Below, one piece after another: positions 1 to 8,194 of a DNA stretch of 64,000 bases. The notes beneath the pieces are model-generated. The model searched no databases, was not told the DNA's origin, and worked only from the letters and a program-made list of their open reading frames with translations. Position numbers and translations under genes: made by a program. Positions within the stretch are counted from its first letter, which is position 1, and the number at the start of each line of letters is the position of its first letter. This DNA comes from Mycobacterium lentiflavum (GTDB lineage Bacteria > Actinomycetota > Actinomycetes > Mycobacteriales > Mycobacteriaceae). The stretch spans positions 4,154,001 through 4,218,000 of the forward strand of contig NZ_CP092423.2 of assembly GCF_022374895.2 (NCBI RefSeq), given 5' to 3'.

Positions 1-139
1 TGCTGTGGCCGCCCGGCGTCGTCACGGTCTCGGTGTAGCTGCCACTCATCGTCGGTGTGTCAGCCCACGCTGTGCCGGCTGAGCCGACAGCTAATCCGGC
101 GCAGACAACCGTTGCGGCGAAGCCCCGGGCGATGGTCAT
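1..139 (-). CDS. Small exported protein, 5' fragment (cut by window edge)
   Basis: The reading frame starts at an ATG at 139 behind a good ribosome site (GGAAGGA, about 7 bases upstream) and runs off the left edge. The 46 visible residues are a classical Sec signal: a short basic start (MTIARG), a hydrophobic core, and an AWA-D cleavage site at about residue 26. A Thr/Ser/Gly-rich mature start follows. It resembles the small secreted proteins of unknown role common in mycobacteria. In M. tuberculosis the bkdABC genes follow citE here, so this gene differs from that arrangement. Function cannot be assigned from the fragment. Confidence 0.65.
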   Translation of the reverse strand, partial: MTIARGFAATVVCAGLAVGSAGTAWADTPTMSGSYTETVTTPGGHS

Positions 140-298
140 GATTTGGTTCCTTCCGTGGAGCTAGTCAGTGCAGCGAGCAACTGTTCTGGTGGATCAAAGA
201 TTACGACAGATTTGCGGCCTGGGCGTTCGCGAATGTTTCCGCTTTTTTGCGATCTCGTTAAGACGCGAAACACCGGGTACGCAATGCCGCAACGACCG

Positions 299-415
299 TT
301 ATTTCACCGTGTAGCCCGCGTCGACGGGAAGGGAGATATCGGTGCAGTAGCGACCGGACTGCACCCGAGCATCCGCCGACCTACCCGCCGCCACCGCCGT
401 TTCGCCAGCCGGATT
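299..415 (-). pseudogene. C-terminal remnant of a short-chain dehydrogenase
   Basis: The minus strand between citE and the exported-protein gene has a reading frame closed by TGA at 416-418 and ending with TAA at 299-301. Its last residues include GRYCTDISLPVDAGYTVK. The pattern YxTxxxLPVDAGYT is the usual C-terminal end of SDR enzymes (YVTG-type turn, then LPVDAG). There is no start codon in context, no ribosome site, and no upstream SDR sequence, so this looks like a decayed gene end. The short length limits certainty. The rest of 140-466 shows no further gene. Confidence 0.45.
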
Positions 416-466
416 TCAACTGCGGACTGTTTTGGTGTCCCGTACCGCCGCACCCGTGATGGCCGG

Positions 467-1282
467 CTAGGCGGGATCTCCGGCTCGCCGGACCAGGGCC
501 GCCGCGTGTTTGAGCACCGGCGAGTCGACCATCTGTCCTTCGAAAGCGAACACCCCGCGCTCGCCGCGCGCCGCCGCCAGAACCCGGCGCGCCCAGTCCA
601 GCTTCTCCTCAGTGGGCCGAAAGGCGTTGCGCACCACGGGAATCTGGGTCGGGTGAATGCAGACCGTTCCGGCGAAGCCCAGCGCCACGGCGTCTTCGGC
701 TTCGGCGCGTAGGCCGTCGAGGTCGCCGATGTCCAGGTGCACCGCGTCGAGCACGGCCAAACCGAACGCCGACGCCGTGAGCAACGCCGTCGACCGCACG
801 TGACGGGCGACATCGCGATAGGTGCCGTCGGGCATGCGGCTGGAGCTGCCACCCAGCGCGGCGACCAGATCCTCGGCGCCCCACATCAGCGCCACCGTGC
901 CCGGTGCCGCGGCGATTTCGGTCGCGAACACCGCGCCGCGTGGGGTCTCTAGCAGCGCGATCACCTCGAGCGGGGCCAGCGCCGTCACCTGCGCCGCCGA
1001 TTCGGTCTTGGACAGCATCACCGTCGTGTAGGGCGTCGCTTTCAGGGCCTCGAGATCGCGCGAGTATTCCTCGGTGTCGGCCGCGTTGATCCGCACCACG
1101 GTGCGCTCGGGGTCCAGCGGAGTGTCCTGCAGGGCCTTCCGGGCGGCGGGCTTGTCCGCCTCCGCCACGCCGTCCTCGAGGTCGAGGATCACGACGTCGG
1201 CCGCGGCGGCGGCCTTCGCGAACCGCTCGGGTCGGTCGGCGGGGCAGAACAGCCAACCGGGGCCGGCGGTGCCTAGGTTCAT
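467..1282 (-). CDS. citE: CitE-like acyl-CoA lyase (HpcH/HpaI fold)
   Basis: 271 residues of the CitE/citramalyl-CoA lyase family, a TIM-barrel metal-dependent lyase. The N-terminal signature DLEDGV binds Mg and CoA substrate, and WGAEDLVAALG and GTVCIHPTQI are family motifs. The M. tuberculosis homologue Rv2498c (273 aa) has been described as a bifunctional lyase of leucine breakdown and itaconate disposal, cleaving HMG-CoA- or citramalyl-CoA-type substrates. The same role is inferred here because the gene ends an operon with MaoC hydratase, FadE19 and a biotin carboxylase pair. Its ATG overlaps the preceding stop by four bases (ATGA), indicating translational coupling. Confidence 0.9.
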   Translation of the reverse strand: MNLGTAGPGWLFCPADRPERFAKAAAAADVVILDLEDGVAEADKPAARKALQDTPLDPERTVVRINAADTEEYSRDLEALKATPYTTVMLSKTESAAQVTALAPLEVIALLETPRGAVFATEIAAAPGTVALMWGAEDLVAALGGSSSRMPDGTYRDVARHVRSTALLTASAFGLAVLDAVHLDIGDLDGLRAEAEDAVALGFAGTVCIHPTQIPVVRNAFRPTEEKLDWARRVLAAARGERGVFAFEGQMVDSPVLKHAAALVRRAGDPA

Positions 1283-1788
1283 CGGGGCTCCTTGTCGGAC
1301 GGTTGCTTTTGCACCAGGGTCTTACGAACCGCGCGCGCGACGACGTCGCCGTGCTGATTGCGCCCGGTGTGTTGGAGGCTCACGATGCCATCTCCCGGGC
1401 GGCTCTTCGACTCGCGCTTATCGGTGCACACGGTCTCTGCATACAGTGTGTCGCCGTGGAAGAGCGGCTTGGGGAACGACACCTCCGAGAAACCGAGGTT
1501 GGCCACGATGGTGCCCAGCGTCAGCTGCGTGACGGACAGGCCGACCAACGTCGACAGGGTGAACATCGAGTTCACCAGCCGCTCACCGCGAAAGCCCGGT
1601 TGTTCGGCGGCCCACGCCGCGTCGAGGTGCAGCGGCTGGGTGTTCATGGTCAGCGTGGTGAACAGCACGTTGTCGGCCTCGGTGACGGTGCGGCCGGGGC
1701 GGTGCAAGTAGGTGGTACCGATCTCGAATTCCTCAAACCACAAGCCGCGCTGGACAACCGACTTGCCCACCTGGTCCGGCACACTCAT
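1279..1788 (-). CDS. MaoC-family enoyl-CoA hydratase (Rv2499c-like)
   Basis: 169 residues forming a single hot-dog MaoC domain, the usual size for R-type hydratases. The stretch FTTLTMNTQPLHLDAAWAAE corresponds to the hydratase helix with Asn/Thr and His, though the canonical D-x-N-P-x-H is altered to MNTQPLH. Placed between fadE19 and citE with ATGA overlaps at both ends, it should hydrate an unsaturated branched acyl-CoA (3-methylglutaconyl- or itaconyl-CoA type) before CitE cleavage. The substrate is inferred from context and from what is reported for the M. tuberculosis pathway. Confidence 0.85.
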   Translation of the reverse strand: MSVPDQVGKSVVQRGLWFEEFEIGTTYLHRPGRTVTEADNVLFTTLTMNTQPLHLDAAWAAEQPGFRGERLVNSMFTLSTLVGLSVTQLTLGTIVANLGFSEVSFPKPLFHGDTLYAETVCTDKRESKSRPGDGIVSLQHTGRNQHGDVVARAVRKTLVQKQPSDKEPR

Positions 1789-2951
1789 GACAGCCCCAGC
1801 GATCGCGCAATCAGCATCAGTTGCACCTCGGTGGTGCCCTCACCGATCTCGAGGATCTTACTGTCGCGGTAGTGACGCGCCACGGGGTACTCGTTCATGA
1901 AGCCGTATCCGCCGTGAATCTGGGTGGCGTCGCGGGCATTGTCCATCGCCGCCTCCGACGCGATCATCTTCGCGATCGCCGCCTCCTTCTTGAATGGCTT
2001 GCCCGCCAACATCTTTGCAGCCGCATCGTAGTAAGCCGTGCGCGCGACGTGTGCACGCGCCTCCATCCGGGCGATTTTGAAGCTGATCGCCTGATAGGAG
2101 CCGATCGGCTGGCCGAACGACTGACGCTGCTTGGAGTACTTGACGCTCTCGTCGACGCAGCCCTGCGCCGCACCGGTGGCCAGTGCGGCGATCGCGATTC
2201 TGCCTTCGTCGAGGATCGACAGGAAGCCGGCGTATCCCCGGCCGCGGGCGCCCAGCAGATTCTCTTCCGGAACGCGGGCGTCCTCGAAAGTCAACGGGTG
2301 GGTGTCCGACGCGTTCCAGCCGACCTTGCTGTAGGCCTGCCCGACGGTGAACCCGGGTGTGCCGTTAGGCACGATGATCGTCGAGATCTCCTTCTTGTCG
2401 CCGGCAAGCGTGCCGGTAACCGCGGTGACGGTAACCAGGGAGGTGATGTCGGTGCCTGAATTCGTGATGAACTGCTTGGAGCCGTTGATCACCCACTCAC
2501 CGTCGTCGAGTTTGGCTGTGGTGCGGGTGCCGCCGGCGTCCGAACCCGCGCCGGGCTCGGTCAGCCCGAAACCGGCCAACGCGCGACCGGCCACCAGGTC
2601 CGGTAGCCACTTCTGCTTCTGTTCGTCGGTGCCGAATCGGAAGATCGGCATGGCCCCGAGACCCACCCCGGCCTCCAGGGTGATCGCCACGGACTGGTCG
2701 ACCTTGCCGAGCTCCTCGAGGGCCAGCGACAACGCGAAGTAGTCGCCGCCCATGCCGCCGTACTCTTCGGGGAACGGCAGCCCGAACAGCCCCATCTCCC
2801 CCATCTTGGCGACGACCTGGTACGGAAAGCTGTGCTCCTCATCGTGTTTGGCCGAAACGGGAGCGACCACGGTCCGCGCGAAATCGGCGACGGTGGCGCG
2901 AAGGTCTTCGTACTCTTTGGGTAACGTCCCCGCGGTAATCGTTGTCGTCAT
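1785..2951 (-). CDS. fadE19: Acyl-CoA dehydrogenase FadE19 (branched-chain)
   Basis: 388-residue FAD flavoenzyme with the three-part acyl-CoA dehydrogenase fold. Motifs seen are FGLTEPGAGSDAGG (flavin and substrate loop), WVINGSKQFITNSG, the helix LDEGRIAIAALATGAAQG, and the C-terminal QIHGGYGFMNEYPVARHYRD. The catalytic base is Glu371 in IGEGTTEVQ, at the medium-chain-dehydrogenase position; the position used by isovaleryl-CoA dehydrogenases holds Gly (DEGR). In this operon the expected step is oxidation of isovaleryl-CoA or a related branched acyl-CoA to the enoyl-CoA carboxylated by AccA1/AccD1. It lies 6 bp after accA1. Confidence 0.9.
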   Translation of the reverse strand: MTTTITAGTLPKEYEDLRATVADFARTVVAPVSAKHDEEHSFPYQVVAKMGEMGLFGLPFPEEYGGMGGDYFALSLALEELGKVDQSVAITLEAGVGLGAMPIFRFGTDEQKQKWLPDLVAGRALAGFGLTEPGAGSDAGGTRTTAKLDDGEWVINGSKQFITNSGTDITSLVTVTAVTGTLAGDKKEISTIIVPNGTPGFTVGQAYSKVGWNASDTHPLTFEDARVPEENLLGARGRGYAGFLSILDEGRIAIAALATGAAQGCVDESVKYSKQRQSFGQPIGSYQAISFKIARMEARAHVARTAYYDAAAKMLAGKPFKKEAAIAKMIASEAAMDNARDATQIHGGYGFMNEYPVARHYRDSKILEIGEGTTEVQLMLIARSLGLS

Positions 2952-2957
2952 GATGCG

Positions 2958-4952
2958 CTAATCCTTCTTCTCTTCGGAGTCTGGGACCAGGCGGGCCAGC
3001 ACCTGGTCAACCGTCACCTGATCGCCGACCGACACCAGCAGCTCGACGCGTCCCGAAACCGGTGCGGCCAAAGAGTGTTCCATCTTCATTGCCTCGACGA
3101 CCACGACCACGTCGCCCTCGGACACCTCGGCGCCGGAGTCGACCTGCACGGCGATCACACTGCCGGGCATCGGACTGAGAATCTCGGCCTGCCTGGCGTC
3201 GGACGCGCGGTGAATCTTGGTTTCCTCGGCCTCGCGCAGGTGCCAGGTACCGCGCTCGTCGGCGATCCACAGATGGCGATCCGCTTCAGCCCACCGGTAC
3301 GCGCGGCGCAGCCCGTCCAGCGTCACGCTCATGCTGCGACGTTCGACTTCCACACTTGCCGAACAGGTTTCACCGTCACCTACCTGTACGGTGGCGGCAC
3401 TCGGCAAACCGGACACCGAGACCGTCTCGGTGCGCAGCGGCGTGCGCATCGCGGTTCGCACCGGCGCGGCGTCGGCGCCGACGCGCCAACCCGAGGGCTG
3501 CGCCCACACGTTGTCCCGGGCGCGGCGGGTCAACACCCACTGGCGGTACAGCCCCCCGGCCGCGAGCACGTCGTCGGGCGCCGGCAGCGGCGCGAAGTCC
3601 GGCAGCCGCTCCTCGAGCAGTGCGGTGTCCAGGTCGCCGGCTCGCACGCGCTCGTCGGCGAGCAGGAAACGGAGGAACTCGATGTTGGTCTGCACGCCCA
3701 GAATCGTCGTCTGCGCCAGCGCCCGATCGAGTTCGGCGAGCGCCTCGTCGCGATCGGCGCCGTGGGCGATCACCTTGCTCAGCATCGGGTCGTAGTCGCT
3801 ACCCACCACCGTGCCCGCCAGCAACGAAGAGTCCACTCGCACACCGGAACCCGAGGGTTCGAAGACGTCGAGCACCCGGCCGCCGGTGGGCAGAAAACCC
3901 CGCCCCGGATCCTCGGCGTACACCCGCGCCTCGATCGCGTGCCCGCTCAGCTCGATGTCGTCCTGGGCGAAGGTGAGCTTCTCGCCGGCGCCCACCCGCA
4001 GCTGCCACTCGACGAGGTCGAGGCCGGTGACCGCCTCGGTGACGGGGTGCTCCACCTGCAAGCGGGTGTTCATCTCCATGAAGAAAAACTCGTCGGGTTG
4101 CTCGGCGGAGACGATGAACTCCACCGTGCCGGCGCCGATGTAGTCGACGCTGCGGGCGGTGTTGCAGGCTGCGGTCCCGATCCGCGCGCGGGTCTGCGGG
4201 TCGAGCAACGGCGACGGCGCCTCTTCGATGACTTTCTGGTGACGCCGCTGCAGGCTGCATTCACGCTCGCCGAGATGCACCACGTTGCCGTGGCCGTCGG
4301 CAAGGACCTGTACCTCGATATGCCTGGGCCGCAATACGAATCGCTCCAGGAAGAGCGTGTCGTCGCCGAACGACGACGCGGCCTCCCGGCGCGCGCCGAC
4401 CAGCGCCTCGGGCAGCCGGGCCGGGTCTTCGACCAGCCGCATGCCCTTACCTCCGCCGCCGGCCGACGGCTTGATCAACACCGGGTAACCGACCTCGGCA
4501 GCCGCGGCGACGAGCTCGTCGTCGGTCAGTCCCGATTTCGCCACCCCGGGCACCACCGGAACGTCGAAAGCGGCGACCGCGTTCTTGGCGGTGATCTTGT
4601 CGCCCATCACCTCGATCGCACGGGCCGGCGGGCCCAGGAACACCACTTCAGCGCGCTCGCACGCGGCCGCGAATTGAGCGTTCTCGGAAAGGAATCCGTA
4701 GCCCGGGTGGATCGCCGCAGCGCCGGTGCGGGCCGCCGCATCGAGCACCTTTTCGATATCGAGGTAGCTCGCGCGCGCCGGCGCCGGCCCCAGCCGCACC
4801 GCCGTGTCGGCTTCTTGCACATGCCGCGCCTCGGCATCGGGATCGCTGTAGACGGCCACCGACCGGATACCGAGCCGGCGCAAGGTACGGATCACCCGCA
4901 CGGCGATCTCGCCGCGGTTGGCCACTAAGACGGTGTCGAACAATGCACTCAC
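2958..4952 (-). CDS. accA1: Acyl-CoA carboxylase alpha chain AccA1 (biotin carboxylase plus biotin carrier)
   Basis: 664 residues starting at a GTG whose first bases overlap the accD1 stop (GTGA). A longer frame reaching back to 5000 lies inside accD1 and is not used. Biotin carboxylase domain from VLVANRGEIAVRVIRT at the N-terminus, ATP-grasp loop SAGGGGKGMRLV, and substrate motif EMNTRLQVEHPVTE. The biotinyl domain at the C-terminus has VEAMKMEHS, with Lys623 as the biotin site. M. tuberculosis AccA1 (654 aa) pairs with AccD1 as 3-methylcrotonyl-CoA carboxylase. The order accD1-accA1-fadE19 supports the same complex and leucine catabolism. Confidence 0.93.
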   Translation of the reverse strand: MSALFDTVLVANRGEIAVRVIRTLRRLGIRSVAVYSDPDAEARHVQEADTAVRLGPAPARASYLDIEKVLDAAARTGAAAIHPGYGFLSENAQFAAACERAEVVFLGPPARAIEVMGDKITAKNAVAAFDVPVVPGVAKSGLTDDELVAAAAEVGYPVLIKPSAGGGGKGMRLVEDPARLPEALVGARREAASSFGDDTLFLERFVLRPRHIEVQVLADGHGNVVHLGERECSLQRRHQKVIEEAPSPLLDPQTRARIGTAACNTARSVDYIGAGTVEFIVSAEQPDEFFFMEMNTRLQVEHPVTEAVTGLDLVEWQLRVGAGEKLTFAQDDIELSGHAIEARVYAEDPGRGFLPTGGRVLDVFEPSGSGVRVDSSLLAGTVVGSDYDPMLSKVIAHGADRDEALAELDRALAQTTILGVQTNIEFLRFLLADERVRAGDLDTALLEERLPDFAPLPAPDDVLAAGGLYRQWVLTRRARDNVWAQPSGWRVGADAAPVRTAMRTPLRTETVSVSGLPSAATVQVGDGETCSASVEVERRSMSVTLDGLRRAYRWAEADRHLWIADERGTWHLREAEETKIHRASDARQAEILSPMPGSVIAVQVDSGAEVSEGDVVVVVEAMKMEHSLAAPVSGRVELLVSVGDQVTVDQVLARLVPDSEEKKD

Positions 4953-6535
4953 ATCCGGAAGACGCCGTAGGAGACCGGTTCCAGCGGCGCCTGGGCGCAC
5001 ACCGAAAGGGCAAGCCCGACAAAAGTTCTCGTATCAGCCGGGTCGATGATGCCATCGTCCCAGAGCCGGGCCGTGGAGTAGTACGGGTTGCCCTGGTCCT
5101 CGTACTGGGCGCGGATCGGCGCCTTGAATGTTTCTTCTTCGTCGGGAGTCCACGGTTTGCCCGAGGCGCCGAGCTGTTCGCCGCGCACCGTGGCCAGTAC
5201 GGAGGCCGCCTGCTCGCCACCCATCACCGAGATCCGGGCATTGGGCCACATCCATAGAAAACGGGGCGAGTACGCCCGCCCGCACATCGAATAGTTGCCC
5301 GCGCCGTAGGATCCGCCGATCACGACGGTCAGTTTGGGCACCCGGGCGCACGCCACCGCGGTGACCATCTTGGCGCCGTGCTTGGCGATGCCGCCGGCCT
5401 CGTAGTCGCGGCCCACCATGAAGCCCGCGATGTTCTGCAGGAACACCAGCGGAATCTTGCGCTTGTCGCACAGCTCGATGAAATGCGCTCCCTTGAGCGC
5501 GGATTCGCTGAACAGCACGCCATTGTTGGCGATGATCCCGACCGGGTGACCATGGATGCGCGCGAATCCGGTCACCAGCGTCTTGCCGTATTTCGCCTTG
5601 AACTCGCTGAATTCGCTGCCGTCGACCAGCCGCACGATGACCTCGTGCACGTCGTAAGGCACCCGCGGATCCGGCGGGACGACGTCGTAGAGCTCGGTCT
5701 GCGCATGGTTGGGCTCGACCGTGGGCAGCACCTCCCACGGGCTGGGCTCGCGCGGACCGAACGTGGCCGCGATCGCCCGCACGATGCGTAACGCATGCTC
5801 GTCGTCGTCGGCGAGATGGTCGGTGACGCCGGAGACGCGCGAGTGCAGGTCGCCGCCGCCGAGGTCTTCAGCCGAAACGATCTCTCCGGTAGCGGCTTTC
5901 ACCAGTGGTGGGCCGCCGAGGAAGATCGTGCCCTGCTCGCGGACGATCACCGCCTCGTCGCTCATCGCCGGCACATAGGCGCCGCCTGCCGTGCACGAGC
6001 CGAGCACCGCGGCGACCTGAGGGATTTCCTTGGCGCTCATCGTCGCCTGGTTGTAGAAGATTCGCCCGAAATGCTCGCGGTCGGGGAACACCTCGTCTTG
6101 GCGGGGCAAGAAGGCGCCACCGGAGTCGACCAGGTAGATGCACGGCAGTCGATTCTGCAACGCGACTTCTTGAGCGCGCAGGTGCTTCTTGACCGTGATC
6201 GGGTAGTAGGTGCCGCCCTTGACCGTCGCGTCGTTCGCGACGATCACACACTCGCGCTCCGATACCCGCCCGATGCCGGTGATGATCCCAGCCCCGGGGG
6301 ATTCGTCGTCGTACATCCCGTTCGCGGCGAGCGGGGTCAGCTCCAGAAACGGGCTGCCGGGATCGAGCAGCCGGTCCACCCGTTCGCGCGGCAGCAGCTT
6401 GCCGCGGCTGACGTGACGCTCCCGTGCACGCTCATTACCGCCCAACGCCGCGGTCGCCAGCTTGGCGTTCAACTCATCGACGAGCCGGCGGTGCTCATCG
6501 GCGAACGACGGTGCGACCTTTGCGGTCACAGTCAC
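4949..6535 (-). CDS. accD1: Acyl-CoA carboxylase beta chain AccD1 (carboxyltransferase)
   Basis: 528 residues, matching the 529 of M. tuberculosis AccD1. A GTG at 6535 is chosen because AGGAGG lies six bases upstream; the in-frame GTG at 6556 would place that ribosome site inside the gene. Carboxyltransferase N- and C-terminal subdomains are visible, with the CoA/biotin oxyanion regions AAVLGSCTAGGAYVPAMSDE, FLQNIAGFMVGRDYEAGGIA and VVIGGSYGAGNYSMCGRAY. It should transfer carboxyl from AccA1-biotin to an enoyl-CoA such as 3-methylcrotonyl-CoA. It is the first gene of the operon, transcribed away from bkaR. Confidence 0.93.
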   Translation of the reverse strand: MTVTAKVAPSFADEHRRLVDELNAKLATAALGGNERARERHVSRGKLLPRERVDRLLDPGSPFLELTPLAANGMYDDESPGAGIITGIGRVSERECVIVANDATVKGGTYYPITVKKHLRAQEVALQNRLPCIYLVDSGGAFLPRQDEVFPDREHFGRIFYNQATMSAKEIPQVAAVLGSCTAGGAYVPAMSDEAVIVREQGTIFLGGPPLVKAATGEIVSAEDLGGGDLHSRVSGVTDHLADDDEHALRIVRAIAATFGPREPSPWEVLPTVEPNHAQTELYDVVPPDPRVPYDVHEVIVRLVDGSEFSEFKAKYGKTLVTGFARIHGHPVGIIANNGVLFSESALKGAHFIELCDKRKIPLVFLQNIAGFMVGRDYEAGGIAKHGAKMVTAVACARVPKLTVVIGGSYGAGNYSMCGRAYSPRFLWMWPNARISVMGGEQAASVLATVRGEQLGASGKPWTPDEEETFKAPIRAQYEDQGNPYYSTARLWDDGIIDPADTRTFVGLALSVCAQAPLEPVSYGVFRM

Positions 6536-6565
6536 GACAGGCCTCCTCGCCGTCACGCGACTTCA

Positions 6566-6581
6566 GTTAATGATCATTAAC
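6566..6581. promoter_or_regulatory. Probable BkaR operator 1 (perfect 16-bp palindrome)
   Basis: GTTAATGATCATTAAC is its own reverse complement and lies 31 bp upstream of the accD1 start. AT-rich 16-bp palindromes in the gap next to a divergent TetR gene are typical TetR-family operators. That BkaR binds it is inferred. Confidence 0.7.
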
Positions 6582-6640
6582 TCGGCGAGGATACCATCGG
6601 GTGTGCTTGCTCGTCCAGGGACGACCACCACTCGTGCTAC

Positions 6641-6656
6641 GTTAGTGACGATTAAC
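6641..6656. promoter_or_regulatory. Probable BkaR operator 2 (imperfect palindrome)
   Basis: GTTAGTGACGATTAAC matches operator 1 at 13 of 16 positions and lies 75 bp from it, 24 bp upstream of the bkaR start. A second site close to the regulator gene fits autoregulation. Confidence 0.6.
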
Positions 6657-6679
6657 CGAAATCCCGGAGTTAGGCCGTC

Positions 6680-7324
6680 ATGACAGCGACCACCCCGGAC
6701 ACCCCGCCCGGGCAATCCGAACCGCCAAACCGCCGCAGCCAGTTGAAATCCGACCGGCGACTGCAACTCCTGGCAGCCGCCGAACGGCTCTTCGCCGAGC
6801 GTGGATTTCTCGCGGTACGGCTCGAAGACATCGGCGCCGCCACCGGGGTGAGCGGCCCGGCCATCTACCGCCACTTCCCCAACAAGGAGTCGATGCTGGT
6901 CGAGTTGCTGGTCGGCATCAGTGCCCGGCTGCTCGCCGGGGCCCGCGAAGTGACCGCCCGCAGCACCGACGCGGCCGACGCGCTGGAAGGGCTGATCGAT
7001 TTTCACCTCGACTTCGCATTCGGCGAGCCCGATCTGATCCGCATCCAGGACCGCGACCTGGCGCACCTGCCCACCGCCGCCGAGCGCCAGGTGCGCAAAG
7101 CGCAACGCCAGTATGTAGAGGTATGGGTCGGCGTGCTGCGCGAGCTGGACCCCGCGCTGGCCGAAGCCGATGCCCGGCTGGCGGCGCACGCGGTGTTCGG
7201 CTTGCTGAACTCGACGCAGCACAGCATCAAGGCAGCGGAGAAGCCGGCCCGTGGGGCCCGGTCGCGCGCCGTCATGCGGGCCATGACGATCGCCGCGCTG
7301 GGGGCCGGCGGCCAAGCCGGCTGA
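6680..7324 (+). CDS. bkaR: TetR-family repressor BkaR
   Basis: 214 residues, against 215 for Rv2506. N-terminal TetR helix-turn-helix at about residues 46-66 (LEDIGAATGVSGPAIYRHF) followed by a ligand-binding helical domain. The ATG follows GGAG by ten bases. It is divergent from the accD1-citE operon. The M. tuberculosis homologue was described as BkaR, a repressor of the adjacent branched-chain keto-acid operon; the same role is inferred here from position and from the two operator-like palindromes in the shared promoter. Confidence 0.88.
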   Translation: MTATTPDTPPGQSEPPNRRSQLKSDRRLQLLAAAERLFAERGFLAVRLEDIGAATGVSGPAIYRHFPNKESMLVELLVGISARLLAGAREVTARSTDAADALEGLIDFHLDFAFGEPDLIRIQDRDLAHLPTAAERQVRKAQRQYVEVWVGVLRELDPALAEADARLAAHAVFGLLNSTQHSIKAAEKPARGARSRAVMRAMTIAALGAGGQAG

Positions 7325-7393
7325 ATTGGGCGCCGTCCGGAGATTCCACGCCCAGCCGCTCGGCTTAGGTACCCTGCAATCTGTGAGGTGGAC

Positions 7394-8194
7394 ATGAACG
7401 ATCCACGTCGACCCGACCGGTTTGGTCCCCCTCAAGCGGGGTCCGAACCGACCGGGCCGATTGGCCCGCGGAATGCGCCGCTCGCTGATCCGGCCTACGC
7501 CGACCAAGCGCCGTATGCGCCTGCCTACGGCGGGTACGTGCCGCAGTGGGCGCCGAGCGTGAACGAGACCAACACGACCCGACGCCTGCCGGCGTACTGG
7601 CAGCAAGACCAGGACCAGCCGCCGCCGGGCGGGGTGCCGCCTGGGGGCATGCCTCCCCCGCCGCCGGAAGGTCCGAGATCGCCGCGCTGGTTGTTGATCG
7701 GCGCCGGCGCGGCGGTGCTGTTGGTGGTTGCGCTGTTGATCGCGCTGATCCTCACCAACGGCGCGCTGAAGACCCAGACCGCCGTGCCGCCGTTGCCGGC
7801 CATGCCCACATCGAGTGCGCAAAGCCCGACACCTCGCACGTCGGCCCGGGCATCACCGCCGCCGCAGACGCTGCTGCCGGTGCCGCCGCCCAGCGGATCG
7901 GCCGGTCCCGCGCCCACGCCGGGCGCGATGCAAAACGTCGTCTACACCGTCAGCGGCGAGGGCCGGGCGATCAGCATCACCTACTGGGACACCGGCGACG
8001 TGATCCAGACTGAGTTCAATGTCTCGTTGCCGTGGACCAAGCAGGTCAGCCTGTCACAGTCGGCTGCGCATCCGGCCAGCGTCACCATCATCAACATCGG
8101 CCACAACGTCACCTGCTCGGTGACGGTGGACGGCGTTCAGGTGCGCCAGCACCTCGGGGCCGGCATCACCGTCTGCGACGCCGCCGGACGCTAA
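7394..8194 (+). CDS. Proline-rich single-pass membrane protein with MmpS-like outer domain (Rv2507-like)
   Basis: 266 residues from the ATG at 7394, with GAGGTG just upstream; an in-frame GTG at 7388 is possible. Residues 1-98 are Pro/Gly/Gln-rich and cytosolic, 99-120 form one transmembrane helix, and 121-178 are a Pro/Ser/Thr-rich linker. Residues 179-266 are a small beta-rich extracellular domain with Cys241 and Cys261, likely a disulfide. The pattern YxVxGxxxxISITYWDxxxVIQ recurs in the exported protein at 29686-30057 and resembles MmpS-type domains. Role unknown; probably cell envelope. The stop overlaps the end of the convergent MFS gene. Confidence 0.75.
   Translation: MNDPRRPDRFGPPQAGSEPTGPIGPRNAPLADPAYADQAPYAPAYGGYVPQWAPSVNETNTTRRLPAYWQQDQDQPPPGGVPPGGMPPPPPEGPRSPRWLLIGAGAAVLLVVALLIALILTNGALKTQTAVPPLPAMPTSSAQSPTPRTSARASPPPQTLLPVPPPSGSAGPAPTPGAMQNVVYTVSGEGRAISITYWDTGDVIQTEFNVSLPWTKQVSLSQSAAHPASVTIINIGHNVTCSVTVDGVQVRQHLGAGITVCDAAGR

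Noticed and set aside
3075..4928. Long plus-strand open frame opposite accA1
   Set aside because: It is the antisense of a clear biotin-carboxylase gene. High GC leaves few stops on the opposite strand, and it has no family motif or ribosome site.
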